Of a stretch of DNA of 64,000 bases, positions 25,175 through 33,421 are shown in pieces. Both the position numbers and the translations under genes were made by a program. This DNA is from Persephonella marina EX-H1. GTDB taxonomy: Bacteria; Aquificota; Aquificia; Aquificales; Hydrogenothermaceae. Location of the stretch: positions 822,210 to 886,209 of the forward strand of contig NC_012440.1 of the NCBI RefSeq assembly GCF_000021565.1, in the 5' to 3' direction. Position 1 is the first letter of the stretch; every line of letters begins with the position of its first letter. The notes under the pieces are model-generated. The model saw only the letters and a program-made list of their open reading frames with translations. It searched no databases and had not been told where the DNA came from.

Positions 25175-26494
25175 TTAAAGCTCCTCAATCGGCTTGTTTA
25201 TCTCTTTTCCGTAGGCTTTCCATAGTAGTCCTGATATGATAATTGCCATAACAGATAGAAGAACGTAAACTATAAAACCTTTTGAGTAACCTGAGATACC
25301 AAAGTTCTGGACAAAAATGCCCAGTATAGGTGGAACAACAAATCCCCCAAATGCTCCCAGACCACCAACCCATCCTGCAGCACCACCTGTAGCATGTGGA
25401 ACATACTTGGGGACAAGTTTGAAAACAGCACCGTTTGCAATACCCATACCTGCTCCCATTAAGATCTCACCTGCCAGAGAGACTGAGAAGTTTGTATTTC
25501 CACCTGATATAACGATAAGAGCGCCTATCAGTATCATTCCAAAAGCAACTATTGAGACGAGTTCACCACCGATCTTATCAGACATCCATCCGCCGAAAAT
25601 CCTTATAACAGAGGCGAGTAAGGAAAAACCAAAGGCCATCAGAAGTCCTGCATGTCTCACTTCCATATCATAGCTCTCAACCCAGAAAACGATAAACCAG
25701 CCTGTCAGAGCGAGGAAACCACCAAAAGAGGTGAAATATAATGCTACTAAAGCCCATGTTTCAATATGTCTTGCTGAGTTTTTGAGGGATTCAATAAGAC
25801 TGCCTGTTGGTATAAGTTCCTGTCCTTTTTCCTTTGCTCTGATTATAGCCTCATCCCTTGGGATACCAGATTTGATTAGCTGGAAGTAAGGGGCATCTTT
25901 TGCAAAAAGGATATAAATAACAGTTCCAACAAGTAAAAAACCAAACCAGAGTATATATGATGTTGTTAGTCCGATCTCTTTTAAAGCAAAGGGGAGAACA
26001 AGTCCAAAGAGACCAGGAGCAAGATTTCCCACACCTGCGTAAATCCCAAGTGCAAAACCCTGTTTATTTTCAGGAAACCAGTAAGCTGTCTGGGCGATTC
26101 CCACTGAAAAAGTGGCTATACCACATCCACTTAAAAAACCGAAAAATAGTATAAGCCAGTACATCCATGGTTCAAGGTTAGGGTAGTAGAAGTATAGGAG
26201 CGTAGATAAACCTCCCATACCTATAACAGACAGTACGAGCAGTGTTGTTAATGGTATCTTTCCACCAGCCTTATCCACCCATGCTGCAAAAGGTATTCTT
26301 AAAAGAGAACCTGTGAGATTAGGTGCTGCAACGAGAAGTCCAAGTAAAAAACCAGAAAGCCCTAAGATCTCTTTCAGATTTTTTGCAACAGGTCCGTACA
26401 GTGAGACAGCTGCAAACCCTATAAAAAATCCAAATGTTGCCATTATAAGTCCTGTCATAGGACTACCTTTGATCCTGAAACTGTTACTTTCCAT
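25175..26494 (-). CDS. narK: Nitrate/nitrite MFS transporter
   Basis: This 439-residue major facilitator of the NNP (NarK/NrtP/NasA-transporter) family has twelve membrane helices. The family nitrate signature regions show as LGIYAGVGNLAPGLFGL and GGAAGWVGGLGAFGGFVVP. Context between nirA and nasA indicates nitrate uptake for assimilation. AAGGAGG is six bases before the ATG, and the start overlaps the nirA stop by 11 bases; nasA begins right after it. The narK symbol is used loosely for the family. Confidence 0.93.
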   Translation of the reverse strand: MESNSFRIKGSPMTGLIMATFGFFIGFAAVSLYGPVAKNLKEILGLSGFLLGLLVAAPNLTGSLLRIPFAAWVDKAGGKIPLTTLLVLSVIGMGGLSTLLYFYYPNLEPWMYWLILFFGFLSGCGIATFSVGIAQTAYWFPENKQGFALGIYAGVGNLAPGLFGLVLPFALKEIGLTTSYILWFGFLLVGTVIYILFAKDAPYFQLIKSGIPRDEAIIRAKEKGQELIPTGSLIESLKNSARHIETWALVALYFTSFGGFLALTGWFIVFWVESYDMEVRHAGLLMAFGFSLLASVIRIFGGWMSDKIGGELVSIVAFGMILIGALIVISGGNTNFSVSLAGEILMGAGMGIANGAVFKLVPKYVPHATGGAAGWVGGLGAFGGFVVPPILGIFVQNFGISGYSKGFIVYVLLSVMAIIISGLLWKAYGKEINKPIEEL

Positions 26495-28400
26495 AAAAAA
26501 CCTCCTTCAGGTCTTCTTCTATCTCTGTAAAAACCCTGTATCTTTTTTTGTTGTCCTTTGTGATCATTCTCAGAATCACTGATTCTAATTTTTTTGGGAT
26601 GTAAGGATTCAGTTTTGAGGGGCGTTCAGGTTCCGGCTGATCGTATATCTCAAGTATGTTATTCCTTGAATAAGGGTTTTTTCCTGTGGCTCTCCTGTAA
26701 AGCTGAAATCCCAATGTAAATATCTCTTCCTCTTCAGATGATCTGTTTAAAACTGAACTGTTGACCGTTAAAGATAGTTGTGGATAATCATTCTTTATCA
26801 GATTGTTAAATATGATTATAAATCTTAAAGCCTCTTTAGATATTCTTGATAAAACCCTTTTGTAGAACTTCTCAAAACTTTCCTTCTCTTTCTTCAGCTC
26901 TATATAGATCTTTACAATCTGCTCGATGTAGGAGCTTATCTGATCTAATGGGATGGATCTGAGAAGGAGCTTTCCTTCTGTGCTCTCACCTATAACCGTT
27001 CCACCGTAATAAATATCAACCCCTGTAACAACCTTTCCGTCCTTTTTGAACTTTACACCTACGAAACCCAGATCTCCCATTCCGTGAATACCGCATCCTT
27101 TCTGGCAGGCGGACCAGTACATTCTTATCTTTCCTTCACTGCTGTCCAGTGGGTATTTTTCAGAAAGGTAGTCTGCCAGTTTTATAGCATCTGGCTTGTT
27201 TGGGATGATGCCAAACGGGCAGTGCTCTGTTCCTGCACAGGCAGTAAGGTTTGTAAAGTAGGCTGTTGATCTGTTTCTGTATTTTTTAAACAGTGGGTAA
27301 TCTTTTATGCTTTCAGGATCTTTTATCCCTGTAATGTAAAAGTTCTGTTCAACGGTAAATCTTATCTCTCCATTTCCGTTTTCCTCAATGATACGTACCG
27401 CTTCTAAAAGATCAGAACCGGAAAATATACCGGCAGGAACAACAACATGAACAGCAAAACTTCCATCTTTTAGCTGGATTTTTTCTGGGTGATCTCCTCC
27501 ATCTAACTCTGTTAAGGTTCTTCCTGATTTTTGAAACTCAATACCGATCTCATTCTCAACAGCATTGATAAACTCTTTCATACCTACAGCATCTATCAGA
27601 TACTTTATTCTGTTTCTGTTTCTGCTGTCCCTAAAACCGTATTTTCTATATATCTTCCCGACACCTTCAAAAAAAGTGGGGACAAGGTCCCCAGTTAAAA
27701 ATAGATCTGCTGGTTTTGCTACTTCTCCCACCTTCCCCCCGAGGTACACGTTAAAACCAAAAATCCCATTCTTCTCAGCCAATACAAAACAGAGATCATG
27801 ACCAAAAGCGTTACATCTGTTTGAGAAACTTCCATTTATTGAGATATTGAACTTCCTTGGTAGTTTACAAAGCCATTCTGGATTCTTTAAGAAGATAGAC
27901 TGGATTTTCTGGAGAATATCCCATGTAGTTATAACATTATCAAATGAAAGTCCATCTAAAGGATCCTGAACAATATTTCTGAAGTTATCAACACCTGTCT
28001 GGTATGTTGTTATTCCTACAGATTCAAGTCTCTCTAATATAACCGGAATATCCTCTATCCTTATATACCTGAGTTCAACCTGCATACGTGTTGTTATATC
28101 TATATAATCTCTTCCAAACTCCCTGGCTATTCTGCCTATCTCTATTGCCTGTTCTTTTTTTAATCTTCCACCGGGAACTCTTACCCTTATCATGAATCTT
28201 TCAGGTGTTGAAGGTCTGTAAAAGATACCGAAATTTTTTAAAAAGAAGTTAAGATCATGCTCAGGTATTGATGAAAATCCTTTCTGTGCATAAATTTTAA
28301 TTCTCTCAAAAGCTTCTTCTGCTGAATACCGCTCTTTAAGCTGTTCTATCTTATTTAATCTTTTATTCTTCTCCTCGCTTATTTTAATTAACCTTTCCAT
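26484..28400 (-). CDS. nirA: Ferredoxin-nitrite reductase with kinase-like C-terminal tail
   Basis: NirA reduces nitrite to ammonium with six electrons using siroheme and a [4Fe-4S] cluster. The cluster/siroheme ligands are in TACAGTEHCPFG and WSACQKGCGIHG, and two nitrite/sulfite reductase half-domains start near residues 65 and 320. About 80 residues at the C-terminus (559-638) are not part of the known enzyme. They read like the last part of a Ser/Thr protein kinase C-lobe: IFTLGFQLYRRATGKNPY, then a Pro-rich loop with IPKKLESVILRMITKD and the invariant Arg in NKKRY. Normal NirA ends near 510-560 residues. It is the first gene after the sigma-54 promoter. Confidence 0.93.
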   Translation of the reverse strand: MERLIKISEEKNKRLNKIEQLKERYSAEEAFERIKIYAQKGFSSIPEHDLNFFLKNFGIFYRPSTPERFMIRVRVPGGRLKKEQAIEIGRIAREFGRDYIDITTRMQVELRYIRIEDIPVILERLESVGITTYQTGVDNFRNIVQDPLDGLSFDNVITTWDILQKIQSIFLKNPEWLCKLPRKFNISINGSFSNRCNAFGHDLCFVLAEKNGIFGFNVYLGGKVGEVAKPADLFLTGDLVPTFFEGVGKIYRKYGFRDSRNRNRIKYLIDAVGMKEFINAVENEIGIEFQKSGRTLTELDGGDHPEKIQLKDGSFAVHVVVPAGIFSGSDLLEAVRIIEENGNGEIRFTVEQNFYITGIKDPESIKDYPLFKKYRNRSTAYFTNLTACAGTEHCPFGIIPNKPDAIKLADYLSEKYPLDSSEGKIRMYWSACQKGCGIHGMGDLGFVGVKFKKDGKVVTGVDIYYGGTVIGESTEGKLLLRSIPLDQISSYIEQIVKIYIELKKEKESFEKFYKRVLSRISKEALRFIIIFNNLIKNDYPQLSLTVNSSVLNRSSEEEEIFTLGFQLYRRATGKNPYSRNNILEIYDQPEPERPSKLNPYIPKKLESVILRMITKDNKKRYRVFTEIEEDLKEVFYGK

Positions 28401-28442
28401 CCAACTTCAGTCCTCATATTTTTTTTCTTTAAAAGCTATTTA

Positions 28443-28457
28443 GCAATAAGCGTGCCA
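28443..28457 (-). promoter_or_regulatory. Sigma-54 (-24/-12) promoter of nirA-narK-nasA
   Basis: Read on the minus strand, TGGCAC (28457-28452), five bases GCTTA, then TTGC (28446-28443) match the sigma-54 consensus TGGCAC-N5-TTGC exactly. Transcription should start near 28431, about 30 bases before the nirA ATG at 28400. Sigma-54 promoters need an AAA+ activator; the NtrC-like site at 28553-28569 lies about 120-140 bases upstream, a normal enhancer distance. Confidence 0.85.
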
Positions 28458-28552
28458 AAAGAAAAGAATCCTCTCTAAATATTGAAATTCCTGAAAAAAA
28501 AGGAAATAAGATGTATAATTGTGATTAACACTCTGGACTAATTAAGTGCAGA

Positions 28553-28569
28553 TGCACTAATTTTGTGCA
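28553..28569. promoter_or_regulatory. NtrC-like activator binding site
   Basis: TGCAC-N7-GTGCA at 28553-28569 (TGCACTAATTTTGTGCA) fits the NtrC consensus TGCACY-N5-RGTGCA except for one base (T for R). A further half-site AGTGCA lies at 28545-28550, so the region may hold overlapping sites. It is upstream of the nirA sigma-54 promoter and ends 11 bases before the start of the divergent amidotransferase gene. It could therefore also affect that gene, whose likely -10 box (TATAAT at 28514-28519) is upstream of the site. Confidence 0.6.
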
Positions 28570-28580
28570 GTGAGGGAAGG

Positions 28581-29273
28581 ATGAGGATACACTACATACA
28601 GCATGTCCATTTTGAGACGCCGGCAAATATTTACAGATGGGCAGATTATAAAAAGCACCAGATAGAGGGAACAAAACTTTTCTTAAATGATCCTTTTCCT
28701 GATATAGGCTCATTTGATCTTCTTGTTATTTTAGGAGGACCCATGGGTGTTTATGATGAGGATGAATACCCATGGTTAAAAGATGAGAAAAAATTTATAG
28801 AAAGATCTATAAAATCGGGAAAGAAGATACTTGGCATATGTCTTGGAGCTCAGCTTATCGCTGATGTTCTTGGAGGAAAGGTTTACAAAAACAGATACAA
28901 GGAGATAGGCTGGTTTGATGTTCAGCTTACATCTGAAGGGAAAAAATCAAAATTTTTCTCAGATCTTCCTGAAAGATTTACAGCTTTCCACTGGCATGGT
29001 GATACTTTTGAGATACCTGATGGAGCTGTCCATACGGCAAGATCTGAGGCCTGTGAAAATCAGGCTTTTGTTTATGAAGACCGTGTTGTAGGTTTACAGT
29101 TTCATTTGGAGACAGATTTACAGACTGCAAAGGGACTTATTGAAAACTCAGAAGAGGAGCTAAAGGAAAAGGGCATATATATACAGTCTCCTGAGTATAT
29201 TCTTTCTAGAGAGGATAATTTCAACACAATAGAGAAATTACTTTACAGATTTATGGACAGATTTGAGGATTAG
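28581..29273 (+). CDS. Class I glutamine amidotransferase (GMP synthase-like)
   Basis: This 230-residue stand-alone class I glutamine amidotransferase has the nucleophile Cys in GICLGAQL, the oxyanion region ILGGPMGVYDEDEYPWL, and the catalytic His in VGLQFHLET; a Glu follows. Such enzymes hydrolyse glutamine for a synthase, or act on gamma-glutamyl compounds. Start is set at the ATG at 28581 with GGGAAGG just upstream. It is divergent from the nitrate operon and three bases upstream of the siroheme synthase gene, so it belongs to the nitrogen island. The acceptor is unknown. Confidence 0.85.
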   Translation: MRIHYIQHVHFETPANIYRWADYKKHQIEGTKLFLNDPFPDIGSFDLLVILGGPMGVYDEDEYPWLKDEKKFIERSIKSGKKILGICLGAQLIADVLGGKVYKNRYKEIGWFDVQLTSEGKKSKFFSDLPERFTAFHWHGDTFEIPDGAVHTARSEACENQAFVYEDRVVGLQFHLETDLQTAKGLIENSEEELKEKGIYIQSPEYILSREDNFNTIEKLLYRFMDRFED

Positions 29274-29275
29274 AG

Positions 29276-29830
29276 ATGGCTTTATTTCCTATGTTTGTTG
29301 ATCTTAAAGACAAGGAGGTTCTTGTAGTTGGTGCGGGGAATGTTGCACTGAGAAAGATAGAGAAACTGATACCATTTTCCCCAAATATCACTGTTGTGGC
29401 AGAAAAGGTATCGGAAGATGTTAGAAAAATATGTACAGAAAACGGTATAAAAGTAATAGAGAGATCATTTAAAAAAGAGGATCTGATAGATAAAGAAATG
29501 GTGATAGTAGCGGTTGATAATATTGATCTTCAGAAGGAGATATTTAAGTACTGCAGAGATCTTAAGATTCCCGTGAACTCTGTTGACAGTCCTGAGTACT
29601 GTGATTTTATTTTTCCAGCTTACGTAAAGATAGGTGATATAGTTATAGGGATAACAACCTCAGGAAAGGCTCCAGGTTTATCTGCAAAGATAAGGGAGAT
29701 CATTGAAAACTGCCTTCCTGAGAACTTGGAAGATATACTTGAGGAGCTTTCCAATATAAGACAGACTAAAGAGAAAGGAAAGGAGAGACAGGAGCTTATA
29801 AAAAAGATAATACAGGAAAAGCTCGGCTGA
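29276..29830 (+). CDS. Precorrin-2 dehydrogenase / siroheme synthase N-terminal type
   Basis: This 184-residue protein matches the SirC/Met8/CysG N-terminal NAD-dependent dehydrogenase, which oxidises precorrin-2 to sirohydrochlorin. The Rossmann motif VVGAGNVALRK is near residue 18, the catalytic Asp lies in VNSVDSPEYCDF, and TTSGKAPGLSAKIRE follows. It has no methyltransferase domain. It sits immediately downstream of the amidotransferase, near nirA, which needs siroheme, so its job in the nitrate island is clear. Ferrochelatase could be done by the same enzyme as in Met8, but that is not visible. Confidence 0.9.
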   Translation: MALFPMFVDLKDKEVLVVGAGNVALRKIEKLIPFSPNITVVAEKVSEDVRKICTENGIKVIERSFKKEDLIDKEMVIVAVDNIDLQKEIFKYCRDLKIPVNSVDSPEYCDFIFPAYVKIGDIVIGITTSGKAPGLSAKIREIIENCLPENLEDILEELSNIRQTKEKGKERQELIKKIIQEKLG

Positions 29831-30376
29831 TTATCTTCCGTAAAGTCCCACTATATGTGTCTGTGCAAGAACGTGACCTTCCATTTTGTACATAACATCC
29901 TGTTTAACAGCTCCTGGAGGAAGACCCAATACAGGAATATCAAGGGCATAAATTCTTATGTAGTATCTGTGAGGCATACCTTTTGGAGGACACGGCCCAA
30001 AATAACCGATCCTTCCAAAATCGTTAATTCCCTGCTTCATGTAACCATTGACCACAGGTGTTTTTGGAATGTTCTCATTTAATGCAGTAACTGTATAAGG
30101 GATATCATAAATTATCCAGTGTGTGAAGACACCCATAGGAGCATCCGGATCTTCCATTATTATTACAAAGCTTTTCGTATCAGGAGGAAAATCTCCCCAG
30201 AAAAGATCAGGAGAAACATTCATACCATCACAGGTATACTTACGGGGTATAAATCCGTTTTCCATGAAAGCTGAAGTCCTTATAAAAAATGAAGGTTTAC
30301 CAAAGTTGTTCTCGTCAGCTTTCACAGAGTATAGAGAAGTGATAAGTATAATAAATAAGCCTATGATCCTTAACAT
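29831..30376 (-). CDS. Exported PEBP (YbhB/YbcL) family protein
   Basis: This 181-residue phosphatidylethanolamine-binding-protein-like protein starts with a signal peptide (MLRIIGLFIILITSLYS), so it should be periplasmic. The family core is visible in DPDAPMGVFTHW and GPCPPKGMPHRYY, which line the anion-binding pocket. Bacterial members (YbhB/YbcL) have no settled function. It is a tandem paralogue of the next gene, which lacks the signal. The two ORFs share an exactly identical 42-base stretch, suggesting gene conversion or recent duplication. It is convergent with and abuts the siroheme gene. Confidence 0.88.
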   Translation of the reverse strand: MLRIIGLFIILITSLYSVKADENNFGKPSFFIRTSAFMENGFIPRKYTCDGMNVSPDLFWGDFPPDTKSFVIIMEDPDAPMGVFTHWIIYDIPYTVTALNENIPKTPVVNGYMKQGINDFGRIGYFGPCPPKGMPHRYYIRIYALDIPVLGLPPGAVKQDVMYKMEGHVLAQTHIVGLYGR

Positions 30377-30379
30377 CTG

Positions 30380-30844
30380 CTACCTCCCGTATATTCCTGT
30401 TAATTTTCCTTTTGATAGTATTTTACCTTCCATCCTTTCTTCAACTATCTTTTTTGTTGCACCTGTAGGAAGTTCGAGGGAAACAACGGAAATGGCGTAA
30501 ACGTTAAAAACATACCTGTGGGTACTTCCCCTGGGAGGACAGGGTCCACCATAACCTATTCTTCCAAAATCATTAATCCCCTGTTTTATTCCGTCTATCT
30601 GCGGAACTTTTGGAAAGTTTTCAGGGAGAAGTCTTAAAGAGGATGGGATGTCGTAAACTACCCAGTGTGTGAAGACACCCATAGGAGCATCCGGATCTTC
30701 CATAATGAGAACGAAGCTTTTTGTTTCTTCAGGAACATTGTCCCAGACTATCTCAGGGGAAATGTCCATACCATCACATGTATAATCAACAGGGATAGGC
30801 TCTCCCTCATCAAAGGACATGCTTTTTACAATTATAGGTTCCAT
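30380..30844 (-). CDS. Cytoplasmic PEBP (YbhB/YbcL) family protein
   Basis: This 154-residue PEBP-family protein has no signal peptide. DPDAPMGVFTHW and GPCPPRGSTHRYVF are the same pocket motifs as in its paralogue, and YTCDGMDISPE precedes them. It lies three bases upstream of the exported paralogue, so one mRNA would make a cytoplasmic and an exported copy. Function unknown. Confidence 0.9.
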   Translation of the reverse strand: MEPIIVKSMSFDEGEPIPVDYTCDGMDISPEIVWDNVPEETKSFVLIMEDPDAPMGVFTHWVVYDIPSSLRLLPENFPKVPQIDGIKQGINDFGRIGYGGPCPPRGSTHRYVFNVYAISVVSLELPTGATKKIVEERMEGKILSKGKLTGIYGR

Positions 30845-30900
30845 TTTTATCTCCTGTGTTACGGATATAATACTAAATCTATAGTTTTTTTTGCAATTTT

Positions 30901-31467
30901 CTATCTTTTTTTCAGGAGATAAAATACTTTACTGCAGAACTCAAGGTCAGATGTGAGTTTTAGAGCCTGATTAAGATTATTTCCTATAACAAAACTCCCA
31001 TGTTTCTTAACTATCACGATTTTTTTATTCTGATTTTTGAAGGTTTCTGAAAGTTTTTCAGCAAGTTCTTTAGAACCACTTGGTTTTTCAACGTCGAGAA
31101 TAGGGACCTCCCCTACAAAAAGCTTTCCTTCATTGTCTACAGGTACAAAAATATTTTCTGTTAAAAAACTTATCACAACTGCATGAACAGGATGTGCATG
31201 GATTACAGCTTTAGCCTCTGTATTTTTGTATATCTCCCTGTGAACTATAAGCTCGCTTGATGCTATCCTGTCCTTTACAGTTTCGTAAAATATAGGAAGT
31301 TTTACTATATCATCTTCTTTAAGGTAGCCAAGCATACTCCCTGTCTTTGTTATATAAAGGTGGTCACCTTCTCTGACTGATATATTCCCTGCATGACTGT
31401 TTACCAGTCCCTCCCTGTAAAGAACTTCCCCTGTAAATATTATCTCTTTAATGATCTCTCCATTCAT
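30901..31467 (-). CDS. Class II aldolase/adducin family protein
   Basis: This 188-residue protein resembles L-fuculose-phosphate aldolase and related sugar aldolases. The zinc-binding His residues are seen in HAHPVHA and VKKHGSFV, and the candidate acid in SSELIVHREIY. N-terminal NSHAGNISVRE binds the phosphate in the family. The substrate is probably a small phosphorylated sugar; methylthioribulose-phosphate dehydratase (MtnB) is another close possibility. Distinguishing them needs comparison. A 30-base intergenic space and the tpx promoter region flank it. Confidence 0.82.
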   Translation of the reverse strand: MNGEIIKEIIFTGEVLYREGLVNSHAGNISVREGDHLYITKTGSMLGYLKEDDIVKLPIFYETVKDRIASSELIVHREIYKNTEAKAVIHAHPVHAVVISFLTENIFVPVDNEGKLFVGEVPILDVEKPSGSKELAEKLSETFKNQNKKIVIVKKHGSFVIGNNLNQALKLTSDLEFCSKVFYLLKKR

Positions 31468-31500
31468 ATCTATTTCCCTTCAATGTGCTGTGATATTTCT

Positions 31501-31538
31501 ATTTTATGACATTTCTCATTTGATAAAAATCATAAAAT
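31501..31538. promoter_or_regulatory. Nine-base inverted repeat upstream of tpx
   Basis: ATTTTATGA at 31501-31509 and TCATAAAAT at 31530-31538 are exact reverse complements, 20 bases apart, in the 138-base gap between the divergent aldolase and tpx genes. The centre-to-centre distance is about 29 bases. It could be a two-half operator or simply part of both promoters. No known peroxide-regulator box is recognised. Confidence 0.4.
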
Positions 31539-31605
31539 AGAGCTGATTTTTCAGGTATCTTTTTCACAGATTTTAAAACAAAAATAAAAAACAGGAGGAA
31601 AATAC

Positions 31606-32109
31606 ATGGCTACAACAGTAACATTAAAAGGAAACGCAGTTGCACTGGCAGGTCCAGAAATTAATGTTGGAGACAGAGCTCCTGAAGCTGTGGTGGTAGC
31701 TTCAGACCTTTCAGAAAAAACAATAGGTGGAGCTACAGGAAAGACTCAGGTTATCATTACAGTCCCTTCACTTGACACACCTGTCTGTGAGGCTGAAACT
31801 AAAAAGTTCAACGACATTCTGGCAGGACTTGATGTTGATGTAACAGTTGTCTCAATGGATCTTCCATTTGCTGAGAAAAGATTCTGTGAGTCTTTTAACA
31901 TAGGAAATATCACTGTAGCATCTGATTTCAGATACAGAGATATGGAAAAGTACGGTGTTCTTATAGCTGAAGGTGCTTTAAAGGGAATTTTAGCAAGAGC
32001 TGTATTTGTTGTTAACGGTGAAGGAAAGGTTGTTTACAAACAGATCGTTCCTGAGATAACAGAAGAACCAAACTACGATGATGTTTTAGCCTGCTTAAAA
32101 TCTTTATAA
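31606..32109 (+). CDS. tpx: Thiol peroxidase Tpx
   Basis: This 167-residue atypical 2-Cys peroxiredoxin reduces H2O2 and organic peroxides with thioredoxin. The peroxidatic Cys is in TPVCEAET (with the Pro, Thr and Arg-type framework), and the resolving Cys is in KRFCESF, at the spacing usual for Tpx. The N-terminus MATTVTLKGNAV is typical. AGGAGG is five bases before the ATG. It is followed by a short hairpin, and its 3' end overlaps the convergent 423-residue gene by 37 bases. Confidence 0.95.
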   Translation: MATTVTLKGNAVALAGPEINVGDRAPEAVVVASDLSEKTIGGATGKTQVIITVPSLDTPVCEAETKKFNDILAGLDVDVTVVSMDLPFAEKRFCESFNIGNITVASDFRYRDMEKYGVLIAEGALKGILARAVFVVNGEGKVVYKQIVPEITEEPNYDDVLACLKSL

Positions 32110-33344
32110 AATCTGTAGGGGCTCTCAAGCCCCTTCTCACTTATAATCATAGACAGAATGTAAATAAAAAATAAAAACCCTGCTAGATAAACCACAGAGT
32201 AAAAAAGGAACTCTACTTTATTAATGTTTCCAGTAATCAGTATGAATAGATCCTTCTGGCTCAAAATCAGATATACAGATCTCAGATATATTAAAAGTTG
32301 AACAATAAAAATCAAAATCAGGTAATACCTGTTAAATATGAAACTGTCTGTTAGATAATATATTTTGTAAAGCCTGTCTTCTGAATCGGATAGTGATATT
32401 AAAATCTGCTTCAAGCTTATAATCTTCCTGAAATTCAGGTATACAATCAGTGTTATAAGACTTACTATAACCGGAAATGTTTTTATAAAATCTGTAAGAT
32501 TTACCGGAAGTTTACCTATTGGTGAATCTATTGTACTTAACTTTCTTTTCAGACTCTCTTCATGTAGATTAACCTCATTGATCTTTTCTTTGAGTTTATC
32601 GGCTTTTATCCTTTCTCTATCGAGATATCCTCTGAACCGATCAAGGTAATCTTTAATTTCTTCCAGGAATATCCTGACGGTCTGTTTGAAACTGGATGAG
32701 ATTTTCTCAGCTATCACACTCCTATCTTCAATTATGAGATCATAATCTTTCCAGAAATTTTCATCAAGGGATCTGTAGTAACTCTCAAAAGATCTGAATG
32801 TGGAGTTATAAATTTTTAAAAGATTTTTCGAGTCTATACCGATTTCCATAGAGGTTCTGTTTAGAGGTCTTATTATCTCCTCATCCGCCATCTTGAACAT
32901 ATTTCTGTACCATTTATCAACATACCATAGAACAGCCTCTTTAACCCCTGAAAGATGTTTGAAATACTCGTAGTCTTCTTCTGTGATACCGGGATCAGGT
33001 GGTTCCCTATTCTCCGATCCAAAGTATTCCTTGAAATCAATGATGGCACCTGCAAGTTCGTAAGGAAATATATCAATTCTGTTTTCAAGATCCTCGTAGG
33101 AAATAACAGATCTTGATATGGTTTTCTGAAGTTTTTTTATCTTTTTTTCAAGTTTCTCAACCTCAGTAAGCTGAATCTTAAGGGTTATTTCAAGTGATCT
33201 TTTCTGGGACTGGTATGAGAAGTAAGGTTCAAGTATGTATACATATCCAAAAACGGCAAAGAAAAGCCCTCCAATAAGAATTTTATTGTATCTTCTTCTT
33301 GATTCAATAAACTCTTTAAAAAAGAAGCTGAAGAGATCTGACAT
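32073..33344 (-). CDS. Unrecognised coiled-coil membrane protein
   Basis: This 423-residue protein is not recognised. It has a hydrophobic segment near residues 23-40, then a long charged, partly coiled-coil region (about residues 45-275) rich in Glu, Lys and Ser. Four hydrophobic segments follow in the last 150 residues (for example about 295-310, 345-365 and 380-400). The layout suggests an inner-membrane protein with a large domain on one side. It lies 77 bases from the repeat protein gene upstream on the same strand and overlaps tpx at its 3' end. Confidence 0.7.
   Translation of the reverse strand: MSDLFSFFFKEFIESRRRYNKILIGGLFFAVFGYVYILEPYFSYQSQKRSLEITLKIQLTEVEKLEKKIKKLQKTISRSVISYEDLENRIDIFPYELAGAIIDFKEYFGSENREPPDPGITEEDYEYFKHLSGVKEAVLWYVDKWYRNMFKMADEEIIRPLNRTSMEIGIDSKNLLKIYNSTFRSFESYYRSLDENFWKDYDLIIEDRSVIAEKISSSFKQTVRIFLEEIKDYLDRFRGYLDRERIKADKLKEKINEVNLHEESLKRKLSTIDSPIGKLPVNLTDFIKTFPVIVSLITLIVYLNFRKIISLKQILISLSDSEDRLYKIYYLTDSFIFNRYYLILIFIVQLLIYLRSVYLILSQKDLFILITGNINKVEFLFYSVVYLAGFLFFIYILSMIISEKGLESPYRFYKDFKQAKTSS
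32117..32134 (+). terminator. Short hairpin after tpx
   Basis: AGGGGCT (32117-32123) pairs perfectly with AGCCCCT (32128-32134) across a four-base loop, eight bases after the tpx stop. There is only a weak T-rich tail. It lies inside the 3' end of the convergent 423-residue gene. Confidence 0.5.
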
Positions 33345-33421
33345 AACAATACCTTAAAATTTGACACGGGAGGCAGATAGAGTGCTGTATTTTTAATTAA
33401 TATAAATCCTGGTGTATTTTT

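Noticed and set aside
28534-28549. TGG...TGC resembling a second sigma-54 promoter for the amidotransferase gene
   Set aside because: The distance between GG and GC is 11 instead of 10 bases, which sigma-54 does not tolerate.
33361-33392. TTGACA and a weak TGTATT as a plus-strand promoter
   Set aside because: It points into the 3' end of a minus-strand gene, and no plus-strand gene follows within 700 bases.
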